Below, piece by piece: positions 38,044-46,452 of a stretch of 64,000 bases of DNA. The stretch comes from an uncultured Rhizobiaceae bacterium. Lineage in GTDB: Bacteria > Pseudomonadota > Alphaproteobacteria > Rhizobiales > Rhizobiaceae. The stretch is from the NCBI GenBank assembly GCA_947259295.1, contig CAMYMG010000036.1, positions 62,001 through 126,000 on the forward strand, in the 5' to 3' direction. The notes under the pieces are model-generated. The model ran no database searches and was not told the origin of the DNA. It saw nothing but the letters and a program-made list of their open reading frames with translations. The translations under genes and the position numbers were made by a program. Position 1 is the first letter of the stretch, and each line of letters begins with the position of its first letter.

Positions 38044-38660
38044 GCCGCCTCCGGCGCCAGCGCCAGCCCGGTGCCGATCATCGAATCGCGCGTCACCAGT
38101 CCAGCGAGCTTTTCCTCGCTCCAGCCCTCGGTGCCGGCCGGGCGCTCGGGGACCACCAGATAGCGCAGTTCAGCGGTCGAATCCCAAACGCGGATTTTCG
38201 TCTCGGCGGCCAGCGTCAGCCCGAATTCGGCCAGCACGCCGCGCGGATCGATCACCGCCCTGCTGCGATAGGGCGGCGCCTTGTACCAGACCGGCGGCAG
38301 CCCGAGCACCGCCCAGGGATAACAGGAGCACAGCGTGCACACGACGAGGTTGTGCGTGTCGGGCGTGTTGAACGCCGCCTGCATGTGCTCCCCCTGCCGC
38401 CCGGTGAAGCCGAGCGAGGCGATCGCCGCCGTGGCGTCCTTGCGCAGCCAGTCCGCATAGGCCGGATCGCTCCAGGCCTTGGCGACGACCCTGGCGCCGT
38501 TCCTCGGGCCGATCTTGTGCTCATAGGTGTCGACGATGACGTCTATCGCGGCGGCATCGACCAGCCCCTTCTGGGTCAGGATCGTCTCCAGCGCCCGCAC
38601 CCGCGCCGCCATTGGGCCGAACTCATTGTCGTGGTGGTCGTGATCGTGGTCATGCGCCAT
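38040..38660 (-). CDS. nthA: Nitrile hydratase subunit alpha, cobalt type
   Basis: The 206-aa protein has the metal-binding claw [10 protein letters not shown] near residue 110. Thr in the second claw position indicates a Co(III) enzyme; Fe enzymes have Ser. The two cysteines expected to be oxidised to sulfinate and sulfenate are present. A His/Asp-rich N-terminus (HDHDHDHH) could take up metal. No amidase, cobalt transporter or aldoxime dehydratase gene is in the window. The order alpha-beta-activator is standard. Confidence 0.95.
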   Translation of the reverse strand: MAHDHDHDHHDNEFGPMAARVRALETILTQKGLVDAAAIDVIVDTYEHKIGPRNGARVVAKAWSDPAYADWLRKDATAAIASLGFTGRQGEHMQAAFNTPDTHNLVVCTLCSCYPWAVLGLPPVWYKAPPYRSRAVIDPRGVLAEFGLTLAAETKIRVWDSTAELRYLVVPERPAGTEGWSEEKLAGLVTRDSMIGTGLALAPEAA

Positions 38661-38826
38661 GGCGGGAAAATATGCCTGGCCGCGGCCCGCCGCAAGCCGC
38701 CAGATTTCAGCGCAGCATTGGCCAGAGCGTCGCGCTCAAAGCAGATGACACCCGCTGTCGCCTCAGGATTGGAAAGGCACCCCGCCAGGAACCCGGTCCC
38801 GGCGGTATGATGTGCGCGGCGTCTGG

Positions 38827-39165
38827 TCAGGCGATGATGCCGAGTAGCGACGCGACGATGGCGCGGACATCGGCCAACACCTGCTCGGGCGCATGTTCGA
38901 TGAAGCGGAAGCCGCGCCCCTCTCGCTGCAGCGTGCGTGGCTGGTCGGCCAGGACCGCCCCGATCGTCTCCATGCCCGGTGGCAAGATGACCTTGGTGGG
39001 CCAGAATGTGGTGTTCCGTGTAATCGGGCAAACGACCGACCTTGGATACAAGGAGTTATACGCCTCGTCCGTCAGGACGATCGCCGGCCGTCGGCCTCCC
39101 TGCTCAGTACCGATCACGGGATCGAACACCACCCAGACCAGATCACCGGCCTGCAAGCGGGTCAT
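38827..39165 (-). CDS. mazF: MazF/PemK-family mRNA interferase toxin
   Basis: The 112-aa protein has the PemK fold with GDLVWVVFDPVIGTEQGGRRPAIVL at the start, SVVCPITRN in the middle and VLADQPRTL late, which are the family's conserved strands. It should cleave mRNA at short motifs. The ATG at 39165 is used; the track's TTG at 39174 is less likely. It overlaps the antitoxin gene by 23 bp. Confidence 0.9.
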   Translation of the reverse strand: MTRLQAGDLVWVVFDPVIGTEQGGRRPAIVLTDEAYNSLYPRSVVCPITRNTTFWPTKVILPPGMETIGAVLADQPRTLQREGRGFRFIEHAPEQVLADVRAIVASLLGIIA

Positions 39166-39451
39166 CCATCGCAATGCCTCCGCGCGAATACGCGTCGTCG
39201 ATGGCCTCCGAACCCACGTCAGGTCCCCATTCGACGGTTTCCGGTGCGTTTTCAGGCCCGAGACGTTTCGTCTCCGAGATGATCCATGCCAGCGTCATCT
39301 TGCGCGGCCGGACGGGCTCGATGATGCCTTTGCCGTCCCTGACGGTGAGTTCCACCGTCTGACCCGGCTTCAAGCCTAGCTCTTCCATCACCGCCTTAGG
39401 CAAGCGGATACCGGCACTGTTGCCCCATTTGGAAATCTGTACCGCGGTCAT
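39143..39451 (-). CDS. mazE: MazE/AbrB-type antitoxin
   Basis: The 102-aa protein has an AbrB/MazE swapped-hairpin N-terminal domain, QISKWGNSAGIRLPKAVMEELGL, which binds DNA, and an acidic flexible C-terminal half (GPENAPETVEWGPD) for toxin binding. It would repress its own promoter, where a 9-5-9 inverted repeat overlaps the start region. It lies 60 bp after the ilvN stop on the same strand. Confidence 0.92.
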   Translation of the reverse strand: MTAVQISKWGNSAGIRLPKAVMEELGLKPGQTVELTVRDGKGIIEPVRPRKMTLAWIISETKRLGPENAPETVEWGPDVGSEAIDDAYSRGGIAMDDPLAGR

Positions 39452-39466
39452 GGCTTCATCCGAGTA

Positions 39467-39509
39467 ATGTATATCCCAATGATATACATCACCGACGGGC
39501 TGGCTTCAA
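39467..39509 (-). promoter_or_regulatory. mazEF promoter and operator
   Basis: On the minus strand TTGAAG (39509-39504) and TATATC (39486-39481) are 17 bp apart. The perfect inverted repeat ATGTATATC-5-GATATACAT (39467-39489) covers the -10 box and predicted start site. MazE/AbrB proteins bind such AT-rich symmetric sites. The -35 box begins 3 bp after the ilvN stop. Confidence 0.7.
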
Positions 39510-39511
39510 GA

Positions 39512-40084
39512 TTACATCCCTTGCGGGCCACGGTTCATCGCCGCCACGCCGGTGCGGCAGACCTCGACCAGGCCGAGCGGCTTCATGATGGCTATGAACT
39601 GCTCGACCTTCGATACCTTGCCGGTGATCTCGAAGATGAAGTGCTCGGTATTGGCGTCGATGACGCTCGCCCGGAACGCGTCGGCAAGCCGCAGCGCCTC
39701 GACCCGATCGTCGCCGGTTCCTGCCACCTTGACCAGCGCCAGTTCCCGCGCCAGCGGCGACTGCTGGCCGAGCTCCTCGGCCATCACCGACAGGTCGACG
39801 ACGCGGTGCACCGGAACGATACGCTCGAGCTGGTGCTTGATCTGCTCGAGCACGTGCGGCGTTCCGCGCGTCACGATGGTGATGCGCGACAGGTGCTTCT
39901 CGTGCTCGGTTTCCGAGACGGTCAGGCTCTCGATGTTGTAGCCGCGGCCGGAGAACAGGCCGATGACCCGCGCCAGCACGCCCGGCTCGTTGTCGACCAG
40001 CACGGAAAGCGTGTGGTTTTCCGGCTTCTCCGTCTCCTTGGCAATGAAGTAGGCCGATCCGGTGGGTTGAAGCTGTGCGTTCAT
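39512..40084 (-). CDS. ilvN: Acetolactate synthase small (regulatory) subunit
   Basis: The 190-aa protein has an N-terminal ACT domain (HTLSVLVDNEPGVLARVIGLFSGRGYNI, residues 24-51) and the C-terminal ALS_ss domain. It gives valine feedback control to the large subunit. It follows the large subunit gene by 63 bp. Length is longer than the E. coli IlvN (about 96 aa) and equals the IlvH type. Confidence 0.96.
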   Translation of the reverse strand: MNAQLQPTGSAYFIAKETEKPENHTLSVLVDNEPGVLARVIGLFSGRGYNIESLTVSETEHEKHLSRITIVTRGTPHVLEQIKHQLERIVPVHRVVDLSVMAEELGQQSPLARELALVKVAGTGDDRVEALRLADAFRASVIDANTEHFIFEITGKVSKVEQFIAIMKPLGLVEVCRTGVAAMNRGPQGM

Positions 40085-40147
40085 GGCATGAATCTCGTTC
40101 TCAAAGGTCTGCTCTAAGGCGCTGCTTTGGCGGCACTGTTTGATCGC

Positions 40148-41929
40148 CTAGACGAGTTCCCGGCCCTTGGCGTCGATGGCATTGGCCACCGCCTCGTCGG
40201 TCGCCTCGTCGGGCAACAGCATCTCGTTGTGCGCCTTGCCCGACGGGATCATCGGGAAGCAGTTAGCGAGCGTCACGACGCGGCAGTCGAAGATCACCGG
40301 TTTCCTGACGTCGATCATCTCCTTGATCGCATCGTCGAGATCGCCAGGCTTCTCGCAGCGTATGCCGTGGCCGCCATAGGCCTCCGCCAGCTTGACGAAG
40401 TCCGGCATCGCCTCGGTGTAGGAATGCGACAGCCGATTGCCATGCAGCAGCTGCTGCCACTGGCGCACCATGCCCATGTACTGGTTGTTGAGGATGAAGA
40501 TCTTGATCGGCGCGTCGTACTGAACCGCGCAGCTCATCTCCTGGATCGTCATCTGCACCGAGGCGTCGCCGGCGATGTCGATGACCAACGCGTCGGGATG
40601 CGCAATCTGCACGCCAAGTGCGGCCGGCAGGCCGTAGCCCATCGTGCCGAGCCCGCCCGACGTCATCCAGCGGTTCGGCTCGTCGAAATGAAAGTGCTGC
40701 GCCGCCCACATCTGGTGCTGGCCGACCTCGGTGGTGATGTAGGTGTCCTTGCCCTTCGTCGCCTCATAGAGCCGCTGCACGGCATACTGCGGCATGATCA
40801 CGTCATTGTTGGGCGTGTAGGCCAGCGAATCGCGCGCGCGCCACTTGGCGATCTGCTCCCACCACGGGTGCAGGCTCTTCTTGTCCGTCTTGACGGTCGC
40901 CCGCCACAGCCGGACCATATCTTCCAGCACGCGGCCGACATCGCCGATGACGGGCACGTCGGCACGCACGTTCTTGTTGATCGACGACGGGTCGATGTCG
41001 ATGTGGATCTTCTTCGAGTTCGGCGAAAACGCGTCGAGACGTCCGGTGATGCGGTCGTCGAAGCGCGCGCCGATGCACACCATGACGTCGCAGTCATGCA
41101 TGGCCATGTTCGCTTCGTAGGTGCCGTGCATGCCGAGCATGCCCATCCAGTTCCTGCCGCTCGCCGGGTAGGCGCCAAGCCCCATCAGCGTCGAGGTAAT
41201 CGGGAATCCGGTCAGCTCGACCAGTTCGCGCAGCAACTGGCTCGCTTCCGGGCCCGAATTGATGACGCCGCCGCCCGAATAGATGATCGGCCGCCTGGCC
41301 GTCGCCATCAGTTCGACCGCCGCCTTGATCTGGTTGAGGTCGCCCTGCACCTTCGGCTGGTAGCTGGTGCGCGGCGCCGTCTGCGGCGGCGTGTAGATGC
41401 CCTTTGCGAACTGGACGTCCTTCGGAATGTCGACGACCACCGGGCCGGGACGTCCCGTCGTTGCGACGTGGAACGCCTCGTGGATGATGCGCGACAGGTC
41501 GTTGACGTCCTTGACCAGCCAGTTGTGCTTGGTGCAGGGCCGCGTGATGCCGACCGTGTCGCATTCCTGGAAAGCGTCCGAGCCGATCAGCGACGTCGGC
41601 ACCTGGCCGGTCAGGCAGACGAGCGGGATGGAGTCCATCAGCGCGTCCTGCAGCGGCGTCACGGCATTGGTGGCACCGGGTCCCGATGTCACCAGCATGA
41701 CGCCCGGCTTACCCGTCGAGCGGGCATAGCCTTCTGCGGCATGGCCGGCGCCCTGCTCGTGGCGGACCAGGATGTGCTGGACCGCGTCCTGCTGGAAGAG
41801 CTCGTCATAAATCGGCAGCACGGCGCCGCCCGGATAGCCGAAGAGGTGAAGGACGCCATTGTCCTTCAGTGCCTGCACAACCATTTCCGCGCCGGTCATT
41901 TCGCGCTGTTCGTATTGTCCGTGGCTCAT
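40148..41929 (-). CDS. ilvB: Acetolactate synthase large (catalytic) subunit
   Basis: The 593-aa ThDP enzyme has the catalytic Glu region FGYPGGAVLPIYDELF, FAD/middle domain and ThDP-Mg motif GDASVQMTIQE ... NNQYMGMV. It joins two pyruvates, or pyruvate and oxobutyrate, in branched-chain amino acid synthesis. I use the ATG at 41929 (MSHGQYEQREM); the track ORF extends back through the attenuator. Control by the upstream leader peptide is indicated. Confidence 0.96.
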   Translation of the reverse strand: MSHGQYEQREMTGAEMVVQALKDNGVLHLFGYPGGAVLPIYDELFQQDAVQHILVRHEQGAGHAAEGYARSTGKPGVMLVTSGPGATNAVTPLQDALMDSIPLVCLTGQVPTSLIGSDAFQECDTVGITRPCTKHNWLVKDVNDLSRIIHEAFHVATTGRPGPVVVDIPKDVQFAKGIYTPPQTAPRTSYQPKVQGDLNQIKAAVELMATARRPIIYSGGGVINSGPEASQLLRELVELTGFPITSTLMGLGAYPASGRNWMGMLGMHGTYEANMAMHDCDVMVCIGARFDDRITGRLDAFSPNSKKIHIDIDPSSINKNVRADVPVIGDVGRVLEDMVRLWRATVKTDKKSLHPWWEQIAKWRARDSLAYTPNNDVIMPQYAVQRLYEATKGKDTYITTEVGQHQMWAAQHFHFDEPNRWMTSGGLGTMGYGLPAALGVQIAHPDALVIDIAGDASVQMTIQEMSCAVQYDAPIKIFILNNQYMGMVRQWQQLLHGNRLSHSYTEAMPDFVKLAEAYGGHGIRCEKPGDLDDAIKEMIDVRKPVIFDCRVVTLANCFPMIPSGKAHNEMLLPDEATDEAVANAIDAKGRELV

Positions 41930-41992
41930 CGGTCGGTTCCGTTTTCGCTTCGCCGTCTGGCGTTGATGGTCGTTAGTCCGGTTTCGGGCAAT

Positions 41993-42015
41993 AAAAAAGG
42001 CCCCCGAGGGAGCCT
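41993..42015 (-). terminator. Attenuator terminator ahead of ilvB
   Basis: On the minus strand AGGCTCC-CTCG-GGGGCCT forms a 7-bp stem with one G-U pair and is followed by TTTTTT. It lies between the leader peptide stop and the ilvB start, about 65 bases before the ATG, and would end transcription when branched-chain aminoacyl-tRNAs are plentiful. Confidence 0.8.
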
Positions 42016-42048
42016 GTGTCTTGCGCATGGGAGGATTTCGCCCGGCGG

Positions 42049-42102
42049 TTACACCGCCTTGCCCACACGCCTTCCTACTACGAGAATGCTGATCTTTTTC
42101 AT
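42049..42102 (-). CDS. Branched-chain leader peptide of the ilvBN operon
   Basis: A 17-codon ORF on the minus strand encodes MKKISILVVGRRVGKAV, in which seven residues are Ile, Leu or Val, including the run ISILVV. It is too short for the ORF track. It ends in a GGCGGT-GTA-ACCGCC hairpin that includes the stop codon, followed 34 bases later by the terminator. Ribosome stalling on Ile/Leu/Val codons would be sensed by the RNA fold. There is no ribosome site: the ATG lies 0-3 nt after the predicted transcription start, like leaderless trpL of Sinorhizobium. Confidence 0.8.
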   Translation of the reverse strand: MKKISILVVGRRVGKAV

Positions 42103-42110
42103 GGTCGCGG

Positions 42111-42140
42111 ACAATAAGGGCGGATGGCGCCACAAGTCAA
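42111..42140 (-). promoter_or_regulatory. Promoter of the ilv leader and ilvBN
   Basis: TTGACT (42140-42135) and TATTGT (42116-42111) on the minus strand are 18 bp apart (17 to the alternative TTATTG). Transcription should start at about 42105-42102, at or just before the leader ATG. Confidence 0.65.
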
Positions 42141-42300
42141 TTGCGTTTTTTCGCGACCGTCAGCCTTACGCTCGGCGCCTGCGAAACCGGATCGTTCAAA
42201 TGCAACCGATCGCTTTAGGACCTGATCAACCCTGCCCCCTCACCCCACCTTAACTGCGCGTTGTTAGGGTGCTGCAAGTGGACAGGGGAATCTATTGCTG

Positions 42301-44127
42301 ATGTTTACATCCGACACCTCGAGTGGCGAGGCGACGTCGCAAGAACGTCGCGACGAGCACCAGAACAAGAACCGCACGCTCGGCAATGTCGTCCGCTGCG
42401 ACGGTGCGCGCGCGACGCTGGCGGCCTATGCCGAAAGCGATGTCGACGCGCCTGCGAGTCTTTGGACCGTCGGCCGCATGATCTCCATCAATCTCGGTAC
42501 CGCCCGAACGGTCGGGCTGGTCTATGCCATAAGCAAGGCCGACCTGTCGTGGCAGGACGGCGAGCCCAACGCCATCGAGGTCAGCGTCGAGCTGATCGGC
42601 GAAGTGCGCGACCGCGACGGTTCCGGCGTTCCGGTCTTCGATCGCGGCATCACCGTCTATCCGCATATCGGCGCGGTTGCGCACCGCATCCGCACCGCGG
42701 ATCTGCAGGCCGTCTACGATCTCGCCGGCCGGCCTTCCGTGTCGATCGGCGACCTGTCGCAGGACGAGAGCATCGACGCCCGCATCGCCATCGACGACAC
42801 GCTGGCGCGCCACTTTGCCATCGTCGGCACCACGGGCGTCGGCAAGTCGACAGCCGTTTCGCTGCTGATGCGCAAGGCGATCGAGGCAAGACCGGACCTT
42901 CGCATCCTGATCCTCGATCCGCACAACGAGTTCGCTGCCTCGCTGCCGGAATATTGCGTGCGCGTCGATTCCACCACGCTCGACCTGCCGTTCTGGATGT
43001 TCCGGCTGGAAGAATTCGCCGAAGTGCTGTTCCGCGGCCGCGAGACGGTGCCGGAGGAAATCGATGTTCTGCGCGACCTCATCCCCGCCGCCAAGAACCT
43101 TTACCGCAATCCCGCCGCCGGTGCCTTCCTACGCCGCGGCGTCGACGCACTGACCGCCGACACGCCTGTCCCCTACCGCATGGCCGACCTGATTAAGCAG
43201 ATCGACGAGCGCATGGGTCTGCTCGACAGCAAGGTCGATCGGCCGACGCTGAAATCGCTCAGGACCCGCATCGAATCCGCCGTCAGCGATCCGCGCTACC
43301 GCTTCATGTTCAACTCGCGCCTGATCGAGGACACGATCCACGAGACGATCGGCAAGATCTTCCGCGTCCCGCATGACGGCCGGCCGGTGACCTGCTTCGA
43401 GATGGCGGGCATGCCGTCGGAAGTGGTCAATTCGGTCTGTTCGGTGCTGGCTCGTCTGGCCTTCGACCTGGCGCTGTGGAGCGAGGGCAAGCTTAAGCTC
43501 CTCGTGCTGTGCGAGGAAGCCCACCGCTATATGCCGGCAGATCCGAGGCTCGGATTCGCACCCACCCGCCACGCGCTGTCGCGCATCGCCAAGGAGGGCC
43601 GCAAATATGGCTGCTATCTCGGCGTTGTCACGCAGCGGCCGGGCGAACTGGACCCGACCATCCTGTCGCAGTGTTCGACCTTCTTCGCCATGCGGCTGGC
43701 CAACGAGCAGGACCAGGCCATTATCCGCTCGGCAATCGCCGATTCCTCAGCGTCGAGCCTGGCCTTCCTGTCGTCGATGGGGCAGCGCGAGGCGATCGCC
43801 TTCGGCGAGGGTGTCGCGACGACGATGCGGCTCAGATTCGAGCGCATGCAGGCCAAGCTCATCCCAGGTGCCGCCCAGCGCGCCGAGGACCATGCCGACC
43901 ACAGCGACGCCGGCGACGTCGATCTGATCAGCATTGTCGAACGGCTGCGCAACGTGCCGAAGGCGCAAAGCAATCTCGGCTTCGCCGAACCGGTCAGCCC
44001 ACAGCTTCAGCCCGGCGATCCGGGCTACAAGAAGCCGGAGGCCCCAGCGCCACGGCCGGTCGCTACCCGTGACGAGTTGGACTTCGGCTACGGACTGAAG
44101 CCCGGAAAATTCGGCTCGCGCGCCTGA
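42301..44127 (+). CDS. HerA-like ATPase (DUF87/DUF853)
   Basis: The 608-aa protein has an N-terminal HAS-barrel-like region (about 25-150), a P-loop VGTTGVGKSTAVSLL, a Walker B LLVLCEEAHRYMP and a C-terminal VTQRPGELDPTILSQCSTFFAMRL, all as in HerA/FtsK-superfamily ATPases. HerA works with NurA in archaea; no nurA, sir2 or DUF4297 gene adjoins, so an antiphage role is not indicated. An in-frame TTG at 42295 is better spaced from AGGGGAA (6 bases) than the ATG, and could be the real start. Confidence 0.85.
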   Translation: MFTSDTSSGEATSQERRDEHQNKNRTLGNVVRCDGARATLAAYAESDVDAPASLWTVGRMISINLGTARTVGLVYAISKADLSWQDGEPNAIEVSVELIGEVRDRDGSGVPVFDRGITVYPHIGAVAHRIRTADLQAVYDLAGRPSVSIGDLSQDESIDARIAIDDTLARHFAIVGTTGVGKSTAVSLLMRKAIEARPDLRILILDPHNEFAASLPEYCVRVDSTTLDLPFWMFRLEEFAEVLFRGRETVPEEIDVLRDLIPAAKNLYRNPAAGAFLRRGVDALTADTPVPYRMADLIKQIDERMGLLDSKVDRPTLKSLRTRIESAVSDPRYRFMFNSRLIEDTIHETIGKIFRVPHDGRPVTCFEMAGMPSEVVNSVCSVLARLAFDLALWSEGKLKLLVLCEEAHRYMPADPRLGFAPTRHALSRIAKEGRKYGCYLGVVTQRPGELDPTILSQCSTFFAMRLANEQDQAIIRSAIADSSASSLAFLSSMGQREAIAFGEGVATTMRLRFERMQAKLIPGAAQRAEDHADHSDAGDVDLISIVERLRNVPKAQSNLGFAEPVSPQLQPGDPGYKKPEAPAPRPVATRDELDFGYGLKPGKFGSRA

Positions 44128-44183
44128 ATTTGTACGGCTGGCAATGAGGCAATGGCCGCGCCAATCGCGGCCGGTCGGATGTC

Positions 44184-44525
44184 TCAGCGCTTCGACTTGC
44201 GCCAGCCGGCACGGCGGGCATCGGCCTCCGAGCAGAACCAGCGCTCGCCGTAGTCCTTGGAAATGCGGGTCTGCGAATAGAATTTCTGTCCCGGCACGTG
44301 GTAGATGCGCTCGCCGGTGTCGATGCTGATATTGCCTTTGATGTCGCACGCCCCGCCGGGTAGTGCCGCTGCCAGGTGGTGAAGCGGCGACTCCTCCGAC
44401 AGCACTGCCACTGATGCAACGCCAGTCAGCATGAGCGTGAAAGGCACGACAAGTGCGCGCGTCAAACTGCTGTGACGGTGCGAATATCGCCGAGGTCGTC
44501 GGCCGTAGTTTGGGCGCCGGTCCAT
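44184..44525 (-). CDS. Small membrane-anchored or secreted protein with sunset-like C-terminal domain
   Basis: The 113-aa protein has a basic N-terminus, a hydrophobic segment (ALVVPFTLMLTGVASVAVLS, about 24-43), and a C-terminal module of about 50 residues with CDIKGNIS, GERIYHVPGQKFYSQTRI and GERWFCSEADARRAGWR. That module is shared by many rhizobial exported proteins and by the sunset domain. Two cysteines may pair. Function is unknown. Confidence 0.7.
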   Translation of the reverse strand: MDRRPNYGRRPRRYSHRHSSLTRALVVPFTLMLTGVASVAVLSEESPLHHLAAALPGGACDIKGNISIDTGERIYHVPGQKFYSQTRISKDYGERWFCSEADARRAGWRKSKR

Positions 44526-44605
44526 GGCATCATGATCGCCGACGCCGATTGAAGCTTGGTCAAGACGGTCGAAAGAATTTTAGGAAACAGGCTTCGGTGC
44601 GAGCC

Positions 44606-45397
44606 TCAGGCGCTGACGCGGTTTCGGCCGAGCTTCTTCGCCTCGTAGAGATGCTGGTCGGCGCGCCGGTAGAAGCTCTCGGCATTTTCCTTGCGGTCCC
44701 AGATCGCCAGTCCGACGCTGGCGGTGATCTTCAGCCGGACATTGCCCGAAACGACAGACAGCCCGGATATCGCCTTGCGGATGCGTTCGGCGAAACGGAT
44801 CATCATGTCCATCTCCATGTTCGGCGCCACCACGGCGAACTCCTCGCCGCCGAGCCGGGCGACTATGTCGTGATAGCGCGTCAGATCCTTCAGGCAGCCG
44901 GCAACCGCGCGCAGCACCTCGTCGCCGACATCGTGCCCGTGCGTATCGTTGACCTGCTTGAAATGATCGAGGTCGAGGATCATCAGCCCGACCGGCCGGT
45001 CGATGCGCCGGAACTCCTCGAGATATTCGCGCAGCGCATCGTCGAAATAACGCCGGTTCTGCATGCCCGTGAGACCGTCGGTCAGCGCCGCCTGCTCGAG
45101 CGTGACCGAGCGTGCACTGAGCGAAGCGGTCATGGCGCGCAGCTTGCCCTCTTCCCGCACCTGTACCCGGATCATCGGGTAGATGAAGAAAATGCCGAAG
45201 AACAGCGCCGTTGTGAGCAGCATTCCGACCGCGAACAGCAATTTTGACAGATAGGCCACGTCGTTGAAATGGCCGATCTGCGAGACCAGTTCGGCGATTG
45301 AAAGCAGCACGCCGTATGCGTGAAACGTCAGTCCGCCCGCCACAAGTATGACCGCGATAAACACGAAAAACGCGGATTCTGATTTGTGGAAGCGCAT
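44606..45397 (-). CDS. Diguanylate cyclase (GGDEF) with two membrane spans
   Basis: The 263-aa protein has two N-terminal spans with a short loop (about 8-75) and a GGDEF domain with the active site RLGGEEF. The inhibitory I-site RYHD lies five residues before it, so product inhibition is expected. DGLTGMQNRRYFD and GLMILDLDHFKQVNDTHGH are intact. It makes cyclic-di-GMP at the membrane; the PilZ protein at 25.9 kb is a conceivable receptor. Confidence 0.93.
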   Translation of the reverse strand: MRFHKSESAFFVFIAVILVAGGLTFHAYGVLLSIAELVSQIGHFNDVAYLSKLLFAVGMLLTTALFFGIFFIYPMIRVQVREEGKLRAMTASLSARSVTLEQAALTDGLTGMQNRRYFDDALREYLEEFRRIDRPVGLMILDLDHFKQVNDTHGHDVGDEVLRAVAGCLKDLTRYHDIVARLGGEEFAVVAPNMEMDMMIRFAERIRKAISGLSVVSGNVRLKITASVGLAIWDRKENAESFYRRADQHLYEAKKLGRNRVSA

Positions 45398-45519
45398 TGT
45401 CCCCTCGATCACTGCGGCATCGATTATCCCATGACCGGGCTTAAGGAGCGTTAAAAGCAATCACCGGCTCGCGAGATCGGCGATACGGTAAGCAAGGCGT
45501 AAGCATAGCGCCCTGCCTT

Positions 45520-46452
45520 TTACAGGTGCACCCCAGCGAGGCCGCTGGGCCCGGGCAGGCGCTGCCATTCGGGGCCAAGCTGGTGGCGGAACCAGGTTGC
45601 CTGCCGCTTGGCGTACTGCCTTGTTGCGATCTTCGCCTGCTCGATTGCGGCCTCGAGCGTCATCTCGCCGGCCGAAGCCGCGAGCAGTTCACGCACGCCG
45701 ATCGCCTTCATCGCCGGCAGCGAAGGATCGAGGCCGAGCGCGCCGAGCGCCCTTGCCTCCTCCATCGCGCCGTTGGCGATCATGGCGTCGAACCGCCTTT
45801 CGATGCGGGCGACCAGGTCGGCGCGATCGGGCTCGATCACCAGCAGCCGTGCGCTCTTCACGTCTATCAGCGGCTTGCCCCGCTCCTGCTGCCATTTGAG
45901 GATCGAGCGGCCCGAGGCCTGCAGCACTTCCAGCGCGCGCACGATCCGCTGTCCGTCCGTCGGCTTGAGGGCCATGGCCGCCGCAGAGTCTTCGCGCATC
46001 AGGATCCTGTGCAGCTTGGTCGACCCCTGTTGCGCCAGTTCATAGCGCCAGCGCTCGCGTACCGTTTCAGGGATTTCCGGCATCTCCGAAATGCCGCCAA
46101 CAAGCGCCCGGAAGTAGAGGCCGGTGCCACCGACGAAGATCGGCCGCCCGCTATCGAGCTCCCCGCGGCCGCTCAGCGCCATGACATCGCGCAGCCAGGC
46201 GCCGGTCGAATAGGCAACGCTCGGGTGCACATGGCCATAGAGCGCATGTGGCGCGCGCTGCAATTCGTCCGCGCCCGGCCGCGCGGTAAGCGTCCGCAGC
46301 ACGGAATAGACCTGCATGGAGTCGGTGTTGACGATGGTACCGCCGTGGCGCGCCGAAAGCTCGAGCGCCAGCGCCGACTTGCCGCTTGCGGTCGGCCCGG
46401 CTATCAGGATTGCGTTCCTGATCCGCCCCTCACCCCCGCCGGACTCATTCAT
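45520..46452 (-). CDS. miaA: tRNA dimethylallyltransferase
   Basis: The 310-aa enzyme has the P-loop [17 protein letters not shown] at its start and the DSMQVYSVL and TGLYFRAL segments typical of MiaA. It adds a dimethylallyl group to A37 of tRNAs reading UNN codons. No other start codon lies before the P-loop, so the ATG at 46452 is well supported. This places its start codon in a CATG shared with the divergent serB. The track's longer ORF is an artefact. Confidence 0.94.
   Translation of the reverse strand: MNESGGGEGRIRNAILIAGPTASGKSALALELSARHGGTIVNTDSMQVYSVLRTLTARPGADELQRAPHALYGHVHPSVAYSTGAWLRDVMALSGRGELDSGRPIFVGGTGLYFRALVGGISEMPEIPETVRERWRYELAQQGSTKLHRILMREDSAAAMALKPTDGQRIVRALEVLQASGRSILKWQQERGKPLIDVKSARLLVIEPDRADLVARIERRFDAMIANGAMEEARALGALGLDPSLPAMKAIGVRELLAASAGEMTLEAAIEQAKIATRQYAKRQATWFRHQLGPEWQRLPGPSGLAGVHL

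Noticed and set aside
40127-42253. 708-aa plus-strand ORF opposite ilvB
   Set aside because: It is an antisense shadow of ilvB and its leader, rich in His, Arg and Asp, with no family resemblance.
42301-44127. HerA-like ATPase as part of an antiphage system
   Set aside because: Neighbours are ilvB and a sunset-domain protein, with no nuclease, SIR2 or other defence gene; the housekeeping context argues against it.
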